NCBI RefSeq assembly: GCF_020524905.1
Contig: NZ_JAIVKI010000003.1
Coordinates: forward strand, 1 to 64,000
DNA from: Microbulbifer variabilis
GTDB taxonomy: Bacteria > Pseudomonadota > Gammaproteobacteria > Pseudomonadales > Cellvibrionaceae
Length of the DNA: 64,000 nt
Reading direction: 5' to 3'
In this document: one piece after another, positions 41,295 through 50,631 of the stretch
Layout: each line of letters begins with the position of its first letter
Position numbering within the stretch: position 1 is the first letter of the stretch
Program-made: the position numbers and the translations under genes
The notes under the pieces: generated by a model
Told to the model about the DNA's origin: nothing
The model's database searches: none
Seen by the model: only the letters and a program-made list of their open reading frames with translations

Positions 41295-44200
41295 ATGAAA
41301 TTATTAGAGAGCGCGATTGAGCGTAATCGCAGCGCTATTTGCCTGATGTTGTTGATTGTTCTTGTGGGTCTTGTGGCCCGCGGTGCTATGACAATTGAGT
41401 CTAGCCCTGAAGTGAATCCGCCGTTTGTGATGGTACAGGTAACTCATGAGGGTATATCACCCGAGGATGGTGTGCGTCTACTGGTGCGCCCCCTGGAGCA
41501 GGAAATTCGTGCTGTCGAGGGGGTTGAAGAAGTGATCGCAGTCGCCCGTGAATCCCTGGCCTATATCGTGGTGGAATTTGACTCCGCAATTGATGTGGAT
41601 GATGCGGTGGACGATATCCGCAATGCGGTGGAGCGTGCTCGAGCAGAACTGCCCCGAGATGCGGACGAGCCCATGGTTGAGGAGGCATCGGCGCAACCTT
41701 TCCCCACAATTGTGGTTACCCTCTCTGGTGAAAAGGTTAGTGAGCGGGTACTGCTCAGCAGTGCCCAGCTGCTCAAGCGTAAAATAGAAAATATCAGCGA
41801 TGTCTTGAGTGCAGACCTACACGGCAACCGCGAAGAGGTAGTCGAGGCAACAATCGACCCGGTGCGCCTGGAGCACTATCAGGTTACTAGTGCGGAACTG
41901 ATTAACGCTGTGCTGGGTAATAACTTACTGATTCCCGCAGGGGAATTGGATACCGATCGCGGACGTTTTTCTGTCAAGGTTCCCGGTCTCATTGAGAGCG
42001 CGCAGGATGTCTATGAAATCCCGTTAAAGAACTCGGCGGATGGCGTAGTTACTCTGGGTGATGTTACCGATATTCGTCGCACTTTTAAGGATGCTGTGAG
42101 TTATACCAGTATCAATGGGCGTCCCGGTCTCGCTATTAATATCGAGAAACGCAATGACGCAAGCTCCGTTAATGTGGCCGACCAGGTCAGATCCGTAGTG
42201 CAAGAGGAGTTGGGGGCACTGCCTCAGGGGGTAAAAGTAGAGTTTGTTTTTGATCAGTCCAACTTTGCGCGGGATATGGTCAGCGAAATGCAAGGCAATA
42301 TTCTTACCGCGATGCTGCTGGTGATGATCATTGTGGTGGCCGCACTGGGATTCCGTTCTGGCATTTTGGTGGGCCTGGGGGTGCCATTCTCTCTGTTATT
42401 CGGTTCTATCGTTACCTGGTATCTAGGTTATTCCTTTAATTTTATGGTGATGTTCGGCATGTTGCTGGCCCTCGGCATGCTGATTGATGGCTCCATTGTT
42501 ATAACCGAATTTGCCGATCGTAAAATGGCTGAGGGTATGAGTGCACGTAACGCTTATATCGCATCGGTCAGCCGTATGTTTTGGCCGGTAGTTGCCTCAA
42601 CCGCAACCACACTTGCCGCTTTCCTTCCGATTATGCTCTGGCCCGGGGTAGTAGGAGAGTTTATGCGCTACCTGCCAGTCACAGTCTTTGCGGTATTAGC
42701 AGGATCGCTGCTTTATGCATTGTTTTTTGCTCCGGTGATGGGTGCCTTATTTGGTAAAAGTAATCTGACTGCTTCCACACGGGATTATTTAAAGCAGTTA
42801 GAAGAGGGGCAGTCCGCGCATTTGCCGGGAATTACTGGCTTCTATGCCCGCCTTTTGGAGTTTGTTCTGCGTCGTCCAACAATGGCTTTTGCCACGACTA
42901 TTGTTCTCCTGGTTTCTATTTTTATTGCTTTCGGCCGTTTCGGCGCTGGGGTCGAATTTTTTACCGAGACCGAGGAGCAATACGGCAACGTTGAGATTCG
43001 GGCTCAGGGCAACCTTTCCATGGAAGAAAAGAAAGTACTGGTTGCCCAGGTGGAAAAAGCGGTCCTCAGTATTCCTGAAATACGGATTGCCCACACGACT
43101 ATCGGTTCTGGAGGAATTTCCGGTAACTCCGATCGTGCTCCGGACCAGATAGCCAATATGTTGGTGGAGTTACTGCCAGCCGAAGAGCGCGAGCGGCGCA
43201 GTAGGGATATTTTCGAAGATATTCGTGCACGAACGGCTAATTTTGCCGGAATCAAGGTCACGGCTAATGTTATGGAAGGGGGCCCCCCAGTTGGTAAGGA
43301 TATTGTGCTTGAGTTACGCGGTCAGGATTACGAAAAATTGTTGGCGGAAACCTGGCGTCTGCATCGGGTGATGGAGGATGACTTCGGCGGTTTACGGGAT
43401 ATTGTGAATACCGCTCCATTGCCGGGTATCCAGTGGGAGGTGCGTGTAGACCGTGCCAAGGCAGCCTTGTATGGGGCTGATTTAACCGAGGTGGGCCGAG
43501 CGGTTCAGTTGGTGACTAATGGCGTGCGCGTGGCGGAATACCGCCCCGATGACACCGATGAAGAAGTGGATATTCGTATTCGTTATCCACAGACTGCACG
43601 CGGTATAGCCGCCCTGGATCAATTAAAAGTAAATACTCCACGCGGTACAGTGCCAATCAGCAGTTTTGTACACACGGTGGCCATGCCGAAGGTGGATAAG
43701 ATTGAAAGGATTGATGGTATTACCCGCATGCAGGTTAAAGCCGATGCTCAGGAAGGCGTACTACCGGATGACAAGGTGAAAGAAATTCGGGCCTGGCTTG
43801 AGCAAAACCCTGTAGATCCAAGTGTGGAGTTACTTTTTCGCGGTGCAGATGAAGAGCAGAATGAGTCCTTCCAGTTTTTAGGCGTCGCTTTTCTGCTCTC
43901 ACTGTTTTTGATGTTTATCCTGCTAGTGACCCAGTTCAACAGTTTTTATCAATCGCTGCTGATTCTTTCTTCGGTGATTATGTCGACAATAGGGGTGATG
44001 TTGGGGTTGTTGCTTAGCCAGAGTACTTTCAGTGTCATCATGACTGGGGTAGGGATCGTTGCTCTCGCGGGGATTGTGGTAAACAACAATATTGTATTGA
44101 TCGATACCTATAACTTTGTGCGTAAGAATGAGCCTGGACTTAGCCCTGCAGAGGCGGCTCTTAAGGCTTCCACACAAAGATTGCGCCCGGTATTTCTCAC

Positions 44201-44447
44201 TACTGCGACCACGATTCTCGGTTTGTTGCCGCTAGCTCTTGGGGTGAGCGTCGATATGGTGGGAAGAAATGTTGTGGTGGATGGTGTAATTGCTTCCTTT
44301 TGGGTCAAACTGGCTAGTGCCATCGTCTATGGACTGTCTTTCTCCACAGTACTGACGTTACTCGTGACTCCGGTGTTATTGGTTTTGCCAGGGCACTTAC
44401 GTGATAAATTTTCCGGGAAAAAAGCCACTAATCCTCAGTTGGGCTAG
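41295..44447 (+). CDS. RND-family efflux permease (AcrB/MexF superfamily)
   Basis: 1050 residues, twelve transmembrane helices with two large periplasmic loops, as in AcrB. Conserved features: an N-terminal helix at ~12-32, the block GMLLALGMLIDGSIVITEF in helix 4, ASTATTLAAFLPIMLWPG, and in the second half AGIVVNNNIVLIDTYN and LTTATTILGLLPLALG. In helix 4 the AcrB Asp-Asp pair is Asp-Gly, and the Lys of helix 10 is replaced by Asn. This belongs to a distinct RND subgroup, so proton coupling may use other residues. Substrate unknown. Confidence 0.92.
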   Translation: MKLLESAIERNRSAICLMLLIVLVGLVARGAMTIESSPEVNPPFVMVQVTHEGISPEDGVRLLVRPLEQEIRAVEGVEEVIAVARESLAYIVVEFDSAIDVDDAVDDIRNAVERARAELPRDADEPMVEEASAQPFPTIVVTLSGEKVSERVLLSSAQLLKRKIENISDVLSADLHGNREEVVEATIDPVRLEHYQVTSAELINAVLGNNLLIPAGELDTDRGRFSVKVPGLIESAQDVYEIPLKNSADGVVTLGDVTDIRRTFKDAVSYTSINGRPGLAINIEKRNDASSVNVADQVRSVVQEELGALPQGVKVEFVFDQSNFARDMVSEMQGNILTAMLLVMIIVVAALGFRSGILVGLGVPFSLLFGSIVTWYLGYSFNFMVMFGMLLALGMLIDGSIVITEFADRKMAEGMSARNAYIASVSRMFWPVVASTATTLAAFLPIMLWPGVVGEFMRYLPVTVFAVLAGSLLYALFFAPVMGALFGKSNLTASTRDYLKQLEEGQSAHLPGITGFYARLLEFVLRRPTMAFATTIVLLVSIFIAFGRFGAGVEFFTETEEQYGNVEIRAQGNLSMEEKKVLVAQVEKAVLSIPEIRIAHTTIGSGGISGNSDRAPDQIANMLVELLPAEERERRSRDIFEDIRARTANFAGIKVTANVMEGGPPVGKDIVLELRGQDYEKLLAETWRLHRVMEDDFGGLRDIVNTAPLPGIQWEVRVDRAKAALYGADLTEVGRAVQLVTNGVRVAEYRPDDTDEEVDIRIRYPQTARGIAALDQLKVNTPRGTVPISSFVHTVAMPKVDKIERIDGITRMQVKADAQEGVLPDDKVKEIRAWLEQNPVDPSVELLFRGADEEQNESFQFLGVAFLLSLFLMFILLVTQFNSFYQSLLILSSVIMSTIGVMLGLLLSQSTFSVIMTGVGIVALAGIVVNNNIVLIDTYNFVRKNEPGLSPAEAALKASTQRLRPVFLTTATTILGLLPLALGVSVDMVGRNVVVDGVIASFWVKLASAIVYGLSFSTVLTLLVTPVLLVLPGHLRDKFSGKKATNPQLG

Positions 44448-44485
44448 CTAGTACCTCGTTAAACTATTTTTGTGATCACTATTCG

Positions 44486-44510
44486 CGGGGGCTAATGCCC
44501 CCGTTTCTTT
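44486..44510 (+). terminator. Rho-independent terminator after RND permease
   Basis: CGGGGGC / GCCCCCG 7-bp stem with a TAAT loop, followed by TTTCTTT. Confidence 0.88.
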
Positions 44511-44597
44511 ATTGTGACTAAAGGTTTTGACCAGCAGTTGGGGCAAAAGCCGGGGAAAACGTTGAGAAAACCGTTAGATCGGTAGTTAGGAAACAAA

Positions 44598-45530
44598 ATG
44601 CTTAAACATTGGCCGGAAGAAATTACCAAGCTTAGCCACAAGTTAGCCGGAGAAGGCTTACGAGAAGTAATTGACAGTTTTATTCAGCAGCATCGGCTTC
44701 CCTCGGAGTTTTACCGGGAGATTGAAGCCTATTACCTACCATTGGCTTTATGGCTTGCTGAGCGACACCGTGTAGGGCAAACCTTGATTGTGGGGATCAG
44801 TGGTGGCCAGGGTACTGGCAAGTCAACTCTGTCAGATTTTATTTGCCGGATCTTAACGAAGCAGGGACTTAACAGTTGTACTTTCTCTCTGGATGATATT
44901 TACCTGACGTGTTCGCAGCGTCGTCAGCTCTCACAAGAGGTTCACCCGCTCCTATACACACGCGGTGTGCCGGGCACTCACGATGTTCAATTGGGAATAG
45001 AAACTCTGGATGCTCTTCGCAACGCCGGGGAGCAATCCCAAATACCCTTGCCGCGTTTTGATAAATCCAAAGATGACAGGGTTCCTCGCTCAGGATGGCC
45101 GGTACATAAGGGCAGGGTGGATTTTATCTTTCTTGAGGGTTGGTGCCTTGGTGCTAAGGCATCGGAAACCCCACAGCAGCCCATTAATTCACTGGAAAGG
45201 ATTGAGGATGCTACTGGCCTCTGGAGAAATTTTATAAATCAGCAGCTGGAAGGGCCGTATATTGAGCTGTTTAAGCGTGTAGATACCATGGTGATGTTGT
45301 GTGCCCCAGGAATGGAGTCTATTTTTGTGTGGCGTAAACTGCAGGAACAAAAATTGCGCGAGCGCACTGGCAAGGGTATGCAGGCCTTTGAGCTGGACCG
45401 TTTTATAGAGCACTACGAGCGGATAACAAGAAATCTTTTAAGCGATATGCCCAACTGGGCTGATTGTGTTTTGTATTTGAGGGAGAACCACTGTATACGA
45501 GAGATTAGGCTCGCTACTGGAGGAGAATAG
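44598..45530 (+). CDS. P-loop kinase, D-glycerate 3-kinase-like
   Basis: 310 residues. The Walker A motif is GISGGQGTGKSTLSDF near residue 68. A LDDIYLT acidic strand and LEGWCLGAK follow, both typical of the YggC/plant glycerate 3-kinase group of P-loop kinases (related to uridine kinase and phosphoribulokinase). Family members phosphorylate D-glycerate to 3-phosphoglycerate; the substrate here is not proven. The gene is alone on the plus strand and convergent with the H1-like gene. The ATG lacks a strong ribosome-binding site (GGAAACAAAATG). Confidence 0.78.
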   Translation: MLKHWPEEITKLSHKLAGEGLREVIDSFIQQHRLPSEFYREIEAYYLPLALWLAERHRVGQTLIVGISGGQGTGKSTLSDFICRILTKQGLNSCTFSLDDIYLTCSQRRQLSQEVHPLLYTRGVPGTHDVQLGIETLDALRNAGEQSQIPLPRFDKSKDDRVPRSGWPVHKGRVDFIFLEGWCLGAKASETPQQPINSLERIEDATGLWRNFINQQLEGPYIELFKRVDTMVMLCAPGMESIFVWRKLQEQKLRERTGKGMQAFELDRFIEHYERITRNLLSDMPNWADCVLYLRENHCIREIRLATGGE

Positions 45531-45541
45531 AGCCGAGGTGC

Positions 45542-45595
45542 AGACCCCGGGGAATGCCGGGGTCTATTCAGTTGGAGCCGTAGTTCCAACTGAAT
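45542..45595. terminator. Two consecutive perfect hairpins between convergent genes
   Basis: Hairpin 1: AGACCCCGG / CCGGGGTCT (45542-45565), loop of 6. Hairpin 2: ATTCAGTTGGA / TCCAACTGAAT (45566-45595), loop of 8. They abut with no gap. No long T run is present on either side. They probably end transcription from both the kinase and the H1-like gene or protect the 3' ends. Confidence 0.6.
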
Positions 45596-45607
45596 TGGCT
45601 AAGTGAC

Positions 45608-46501
45608 TTACTTAGCCTTGGGCGGACGACCGCGGCCGCGCTTTACAGGAGCAGCTTCAGTTGCAGCTGGGGTTGCGGCGTCAACTTTTTTGGGGCGCCC
45701 TGGCTTTTTCTTGGCTGCTTCGCTTTTGGCCGGGCGACCGGGCTTCTTTTTAGCAGTTTCTGCCTTGGGCGGGCGGCCGCGACCGCGTTTTACAGGAGCA
45801 GCTTCAGTTGTTGCTGCTTCGGTTTCAGTTTTCTTTGGACGGCCAGGCTTCTTCTTGGCGACTTCGCTTTTGGCTGGACGACCAGGCTTTTTAGCTTCTT
45901 CGCTTTTCTTTGGGCGACCAGGCTTTTTCTTAGTCTCTTCAGTAGTAGCGGCCTTGGCTGGACGGCCAGGCTTCTTCTTGGTGGAGTCAGCCTTAGCTGG
46001 GCGACCGGGCTTTTTCTTTACTGCGGTTGCTTTCTTGGCCGCAGCTGCAGCTTTTTTGGCTTCTGCAGCGGCTTTCTTTTTCTCTTCAGCAGCCAGTTTC
46101 TTGGCGATAGCGGCTTCTTCTTTAGCAACAACTGTGGCTACTTTAGCGGCAAGCTTGTTTGCTGCTTTGATGCTGTCCAGCTCTTGTTTCGCTTCTGCGG
46201 CGGCAGTCTTGGCCTCTGCAGCCGCTGTTTTGGCCGCTGCGGCCGCATCGCGTGCTTTCTTCAGCTGGTTTTGTTGTGCTGGAGTTTTCTTCTTAGCGCG
46301 AATGGCGTTTACTTTTTCTTGAGTAGCTTTCGCTTTCTCTGCGGCTTTCTTGGCACTGTTTGCCAACTTTTCTACTTGAGCAGTTAGGTCCTTCTCTTGT
46401 TTGAGACGGGTGCTTTCCAGTTTGGTGGTAAGAGAGCGCAGCTCTGCTTCCAATTGTGCTACGTCGCTAGTGGCGACTGCGGGTGCTTTTTTAGTAGCCA
46501 T
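45608..46501 (-). CDS. Histone-H1-like nucleoid protein with nine AT-hook motifs
   Basis: 297 residues, very rich in Lys and Ala. Residues ~15-160 are a long Ala/Lys/Glu helix with coiled-coil character. From ~162 to the end there are nine repeats of AT-hook cores: seven KPGRPxK and two RGRGRPPK, separated by short Ala/Thr/Glu spacers. AT-hooks bind the minor groove of A/T-rich DNA, and the whole protein resembles eukaryote H1/HMGA-like tails and the functional class of Pseudomonas AlgP. It probably binds or compacts DNA. The gene stands alone. Copy number of the repeats may vary between strains because the DNA is also repetitive. Confidence 0.83.
   Translation of the reverse strand: MATKKAPAVATSDVAQLEAELRSLTTKLESTRLKQEKDLTAQVEKLANSAKKAAEKAKATQEKVNAIRAKKKTPAQQNQLKKARDAAAAAKTAAAEAKTAAAEAKQELDSIKAANKLAAKVATVVAKEEAAIAKKLAAEEKKKAAAEAKKAAAAAKKATAVKKKPGRPAKADSTKKKPGRPAKAATTEETKKKPGRPKKSEEAKKPGRPAKSEVAKKKPGRPKKTETEAATTEAAPVKRGRGRPPKAETAKKKPGRPAKSEAAKKKPGRPKKVDAATPAATEAAPVKRGRGRPPKAK
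45611..46018 (-). repeat. Tandem coding repeats of the AT-hook region
   Basis: About 400 bases of imperfect repeats, most near 45 bases, each encoding one AT-hook plus spacer. Similar GC-rich words (GGGCGACCAGGC-type) recur. The array is a likely site of length variation. Confidence 0.7.
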
Positions 46502-48090
46502 TTAAATTTCCCTGTAAAAGTATTGTTTTGTTAAATGGGGGCATTCCTATCAATTATTCTCAGCCATCTTCACAGTGATTTGCACCGTTGAAGACGTCTG
46601 TTTTCGGCAGAAAACAATTGATAGTGAGTCCCCCCAAGTGAGCGGCGCTAATTGCAGCTTATTTGTATACCTAAATGCAAGTGTTTTATAAGGAATTTTG
46701 CTGTTTCATGTAAAAAATTTGGCTTTTTTTTATATATTTTCAATTTGAAGACCTAAAAGGGGAGTTTTCTGTGGTGGTTGAAACGGATTTACATAGTAGA
46801 GAGTGGTTTTGTTTTTTCCTCAAAGCATTAACCAAAATGAGCAACTGCAATTGAATAGTTGAGTAATTTCCTCTGGTTTATTGACAGCTTGCATTTTTGC
46901 CTAAGAGATTGAATCCATATGAATATGCAGGCCCGTCGACATTCAAACTCTGGTTAGAGGAGTTGCGTGTAGATGGGGGTTTTGAGTTAACAAAACTTAA
47001 CGGAGTGTTATCGATGAATACTTCCGGGTCTGTTGGCTGGGGCAGAGATTCTCCGCCGACTTATTCAGAGGATAAGAGTTCCCATTCATTCGTTGTTGAG
47101 TAAAAACGGCAGAGCCTTGGTTTTCTAATTGCTTTTGCGGTTAAAGAAACCCTGAGCCACCTCATGAAACTTCTGGATCTCTATTTAGGTCACAGGCTAT
47201 GTGTTGGTTAGTAGAGATATCTGGTTCTGGTAGGAAACCCAGCGGAGAGGCATGGCTTTCTGTGAGAGTATTGATGAGAGGGTTTTGTGAGGAGCCGTGA
47301 TTAGAGTAAAGCTCACACGGTGGATTAAGTATAGAGGAAACCATAGACTAGCTTTGAAAGCCTTAAGTTCTGTAGAAAGGGAGAGTTTTAACAAGGCACT
47401 ATGAGTGTGCACGCCGAACCGATTATTGATAAAGCCTTTATATTTATAGGGATATTGCCCGGCTTAGTGAGCGAGCAAATGATGTTGGCTGGTTTGAGTT
47501 CGATATTTACGAAAAACTTTCCCGTTGGTGTCAACAGTCGATCTGTCTTGTCAGGGGTTTGAGGATGGAGTCTTTGTGAAATATACGCGGCTTGTCTTCA
47601 TCTTGTTTCAACCTTAGTTAATCGGGCCACTAACCTAGTAACAAAAAGTTAGTGGGTATTTGCTGGGCTGTAAACTCTCAAAGATTTTGATATTCGTAAC
47701 TAGGTGAATAGCCTTATCTGAATGAAGTTCTTTGTTATCTAGTGACAACTTGATTTTTCGTGATTCTTTTTGGTCCCTAAAGGTTCATCTCTTAATAGTA
47801 GTAAGGACAGCCTCTCTAACTGAACTCCGCGAAGTATCTTTCTCTAAAAACAAATTTGATCTTGCTCAGGCTGGCTTTCGTTAGTCTGTTATTGCCTTGA
47901 AGAGAGTTTTGTCAGTGACAGAGATCACGAGATACAAGCTGGGGTGTTAAAAGGTTTCTTAATTGCACCAGGGTAATAAGGTGTTTCTTTTTAAGACGTT
48001 GATGGCCATTAAGTGAGAACTTGGTGATAGAGGGTGGTCCCGTGGCTCTACCACCGTGTTACTAAATTGATGGCTGTCGATGTAGATCGA
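46502..48090. other. Long gene-poor AT-rich region
   Basis: 1.6 kb without a convincing gene. The left end must hold the H1-like promoter. A 53-codon ORF at 47401-47562 has an ATG and an AAGG site 5 bases before it, but no recognisable product. A TTG-started 68-codon frame at 46897 has no ribosome-binding site and is not accepted. I see no tRNA, rRNA or insertion sequence. It may be decayed sequence or contain regulatory RNA that I cannot identify by eye. Confidence 0.4.
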
Positions 48091-48495
48091 TTATAGCGGC
48101 CCGTAGGGAAGATAGCGGTTATTGGAGTGTTCGCGAATCCAGAGCAGTTGCTCTCTTTGTAGTGGAGCTTTGCGCTGGCGTAACTCTTTTGCCAGGGGAA
48201 TAACTGCGGACTCTGCTCCAGCATCCCAACCGGTCAATTCCATTTCTGCGAGAGTAAAGAAGCGTATGAGCTGCCACAGCTGCTCGTCATTCCAATGTTG
48301 GCTTTCTTCTAACCATTGTTGAGCAGGCAGGCGAATAAGCTGTGATGCTCTCAGATCTTCCTCACTTAGTTTGTCGCTAAGGCTGCTATCAGAGACGGCG
48401 ACACTGATAAGCCTCTGCAATTGATCCCGGTCGAATTCCCAATGGTTTTCTTCTTGCTGGCCACTCACCTGTGGCTCCCAGGCTCCTACGCTCAT
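48091..48495 (-). CDS. Conserved hypothetical protein divergent to mgsA
   Basis: 134 residues, acidic and helical, Gln- and Trp-rich (AQQWLEESQHWNDEQLWQLIRF). No signal peptide or membrane segment. The C-terminus ends EHSNNRYLPYGPL, which I have a weak memory of as a conserved end in gammaproteobacterial hypothetical proteins. It is divergent from mgsA with a 160-base gap. AGGAGA lies before the ATG. Function unknown. Confidence 0.65.
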   Translation of the reverse strand: MSVGAWEPQVSGQQEENHWEFDRDQLQRLISVAVSDSSLSDKLSEEDLRASQLIRLPAQQWLEESQHWNDEQLWQLIRFFTLAEMELTGWDAGAESAVIPLAKELRQRKAPLQREQLLWIREHSNNRYLPYGPL

Positions 48496-48655
48496 ATTCT
48501 CTCCTTATTTTAGGTACGAGGTTTTCAATATTATACCGGGGTGAACCTATTTCTGTCGGAAGCAATTCCTTAATACTCAGTTGAAGCGGATAGAAAGAGA
48601 ACTGCTCCTGTATGATTGGGATAATATAGAAGAATCACATTTTATTGAGGTCCTT

Positions 48656-49108
48656 ATGGAATTTATCTCTAAGGCGCTACCTGCGAGTAAACGTATCGCT
48701 CTGGTTGCCCACGACAATCGCAAGGGGGCTATGATTCAGTGGTGCCTTCGACACCGTTCTCTACTGGAAAAACACAGCCTCTTGGCTACAGGCACAACCG
48801 GCGGAAAGATAGAGGAGGCCACTGGTCTCAAAGTAGAGAAGCTTCTGAGCGGCCCCTTGGGTGGGGATCAGCAATTGGGAGCCCGTATTAGTGAGGGGGT
48901 GGTAGACCTACTAGTCTTCTTCTGGGATCCCTTTGAGCCTATGCCACATGACCCAGATGTAAAGGCGCTGCTGCGGATTGCGGCGGCCTGGAATATTCCC
49001 GTGGCCTGTAACTCGAGTAGTGCCGATATGATCATCCAGTCGACCCTAATGGAGTGCGAATTTGACCGGGAAGTACCCGATTACCAGCGTTATTTGGAAC
49101 AGCGTTAG
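48656..49108 (+). CDS. mgsA: Methylglyoxal synthase MgsA
   Basis: 150 residues from the ATG at 48656, chosen because GAGG lies at good spacing and the product then starts at the same place as E. coli MgsA (152 residues). An in-frame TTG at 48581 would add 25. Motifs: IALVAHDNRKGAMI (active-site Asp and Lys), ATGTTGGKIEEATG (phosphate loop), LSGPLGGDQQLGARIS, VFFWDPFEPMPHDPDVKALLR (catalytic Asp and His). It converts dihydroxyacetone phosphate to methylglyoxal, a bypass used when phosphate is low. Single gene. Confidence 0.95.
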   Translation: MEFISKALPASKRIALVAHDNRKGAMIQWCLRHRSLLEKHSLLATGTTGGKIEEATGLKVEKLLSGPLGGDQQLGARISEGVVDLLVFFWDPFEPMPHDPDVKALLRIAAAWNIPVACNSSSADMIIQSTLMECEFDREVPDYQRYLEQR

Positions 49109-49294
49109 TCGGACTTTTCGATCAAAAATTGATCTGATTGTCTGGGGGTTTTAGTGTAACTCATTGATTTATATGGGATATTTCCTTAGGTTATAGGTTG
49201 TGCTTGCAATGCCTGGCGATTCGCGGCAATCTTGCCCACCAGATGAGACCGGTTAAACCGGCACCCTTGGTATTTGATAACAGCACGGTGTTTT

Positions 49295-49717
49295 ATGAGT
49301 AGACGACGCGGAAAGGCCGTAGAAGAAGAAAAGGCGGATATCGACCTGACGCCCATGCTGGACGTAGTGTTCATCATGCTGATCTTCTTTATCGTAACGG
49401 CGTCCTTTGTAAAAGAAAAAGCGTTGGACGTAAATGTGCCTGATCCGAATCAAACAAAACAGAATGAGCCTGATCCGGACAAGCAAAATATCCTGCTGGT
49501 CGTAAATGCTAACGATGAGATCACCCTGGCCGGCAACCGTATCGATAGCCGCGCTGTTCGCGCTCGAATCGCACAGCTGTATGCCGAGAATCCTCAGGCC
49601 ATGGTGATTGTACGTGCGCACAACAAGTCCAGTGCCGACACCTATGTACAGATCGCAGATGCCGCCAGGGAAGTGAGCCCTGCTATCCAGGTATCTTTGG
49701 TGCCTTTCGAGAAGTAA
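49295..49717 (+). CDS. exbD: ExbD/TolR-family biopolymer transport protein
   Basis: 140 residues from the ATG at 49295. A short basic N-terminus is followed by the membrane helix with the essential Asp (DIDLTPMLDVVFIMLIFF) and a periplasmic domain with LLVVNANDEITLAGNRI and PQAMVIVRAHNKSSADTYVQIADAA. ExbD works with ExbB to convert proton flow into work for TonB. No exbB is adjacent, so the partner must be elsewhere in the genome. The Asp-containing helix gives a useful internal reference for the VWA proteins at 60-62 kb. Confidence 0.9.
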   Translation: MSRRRGKAVEEEKADIDLTPMLDVVFIMLIFFIVTASFVKEKALDVNVPDPNQTKQNEPDPDKQNILLVVNANDEITLAGNRIDSRAVRARIAQLYAENPQAMVIVRAHNKSSADTYVQIADAAREVSPAIQVSLVPFEK

Positions 49718-49756
49718 GCCAGCGCGAAGTAAACTTGCTTCTGCAGGAAAATCAAA

Positions 49757-49781
49757 AGCCAGCAATATGCTGGCTTTTTTT
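49757..49781 (+). terminator. Rho-independent terminator after exbD
   Basis: AGCCAGC / GCTGGCT stem with an AATAT loop and seven T. Confidence 0.9.
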
Positions 49782-49848
49782 ATGTTTGTTCCAATCTGCC
49801 GAAAGTCAAAAACGGAACCTCTTTACAGGGGATGTGGGTCTTGGAGTG

Positions 49849-50631
49849 TTAGAGCTCAGCGCGGATGGCCCAGAGATCAGGAAATACTGCTTTGAATAGA
49901 GTGTTCTTCAGGTATCCAACACCGCTGGAGCCACCGGTACCCACCTTGCTGCCAATCGTCCGTTCTACCATTTTTACATGCCGGTAGCGCCATTGTTGTA
50001 AAGAAGAATCGATATCGACCAGAGCTTCGCAGATCTCACTCAGCAGGGGGTCATTGCGATAGATATCGATCAGAACTTTTTGTATCGCGGTGGAAGGTAA
50101 GGCAATTTGACGAAAGTCCCTATTTAACTCTTGCGCAGGTACCGGGTAACCTTCATGAACCAGGAATCTCAAGAATGCATCCCATAAGGTTGGAGCTTCC
50201 AACCGCTTCAGTAGGCACTGGTAGTGGCGGGAATCGGGCTCATAGTTCTCCAGTTTTTTTGGATCTTTGGCCCCGTAGAGGAACTCCAATTCACGGAACT
50301 GAAACGATTGAAAACCACTGGCGCTTGATAGGCGATCCCGGAATGATAAGAACTCCAATGGTGTCAGGGTCTCGAGGATATCGACTTGTTGAATCAGAGT
50401 TCGATAGATCGCATCTACCCGTTTTAGGGTATGTAGGGCGCGGTTACGTTCTCCGTTATTGAAGAGCCGCACCAGAAAATCCAGTTCATGTAACATTTGC
50501 TTAAACCACAGCTCATAGCTCTGGTGTATCACAATAAATAGTAATTCATCGTGCTCAGGGCCATCTGAAAGGGGTTTCTGGCACTCAAGCAGCTCGTCAA
50601 TTTTTAAGTATGAGCTATAGGTGAGAGTCAT
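49849..50631 (-). CDS. kynA: Tryptophan 2,3-dioxygenase
   Basis: 260 residues, the usual size of bacterial TDO. All-helical heme enzyme. Substrate-binding residues are in LLFIVIHQSYELWFKQMLHE, and FLSFRDRLSSASGFQSFQFRELE gives the Arg and Ser of the active site. The heme-ligand His is in YRHVKMVERTIG, and GTGGSSGVGYL is the Gly-rich loop that closes the pocket. It opens the indole ring of Trp to form N-formylkynurenine, the first step of the kynurenine pathway. It is a single gene, opposed to its neighbours; no other kyn gene is in the window. Confidence 0.95.
   Translation of the reverse strand: MTLTYSSYLKIDELLECQKPLSDGPEHDELLFIVIHQSYELWFKQMLHELDFLVRLFNNGERNRALHTLKRVDAIYRTLIQQVDILETLTPLEFLSFRDRLSSASGFQSFQFRELEFLYGAKDPKKLENYEPDSRHYQCLLKRLEAPTLWDAFLRFLVHEGYPVPAQELNRDFRQIALPSTAIQKVLIDIYRNDPLLSEICEALVDIDSSLQQWRYRHVKMVERTIGSKVGTGGSSGVGYLKNTLFKAVFPDLWAIRAEL

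Noticed and set aside
45603-46322. Plus-strand Ala/Phe/Gly-rich ORF opposite the H1-like gene
   Set aside because: A mirror of the Lys/Ala/Pro-Gly-Arg-Pro repeat codons; the minus-strand frame has AT-hooks and a full start and stop.
46897-47103. 68-codon ORF as a gene
   Set aside because: TTG start, no ribosome-binding site, no signal or known motif, in a region without other coding signs.
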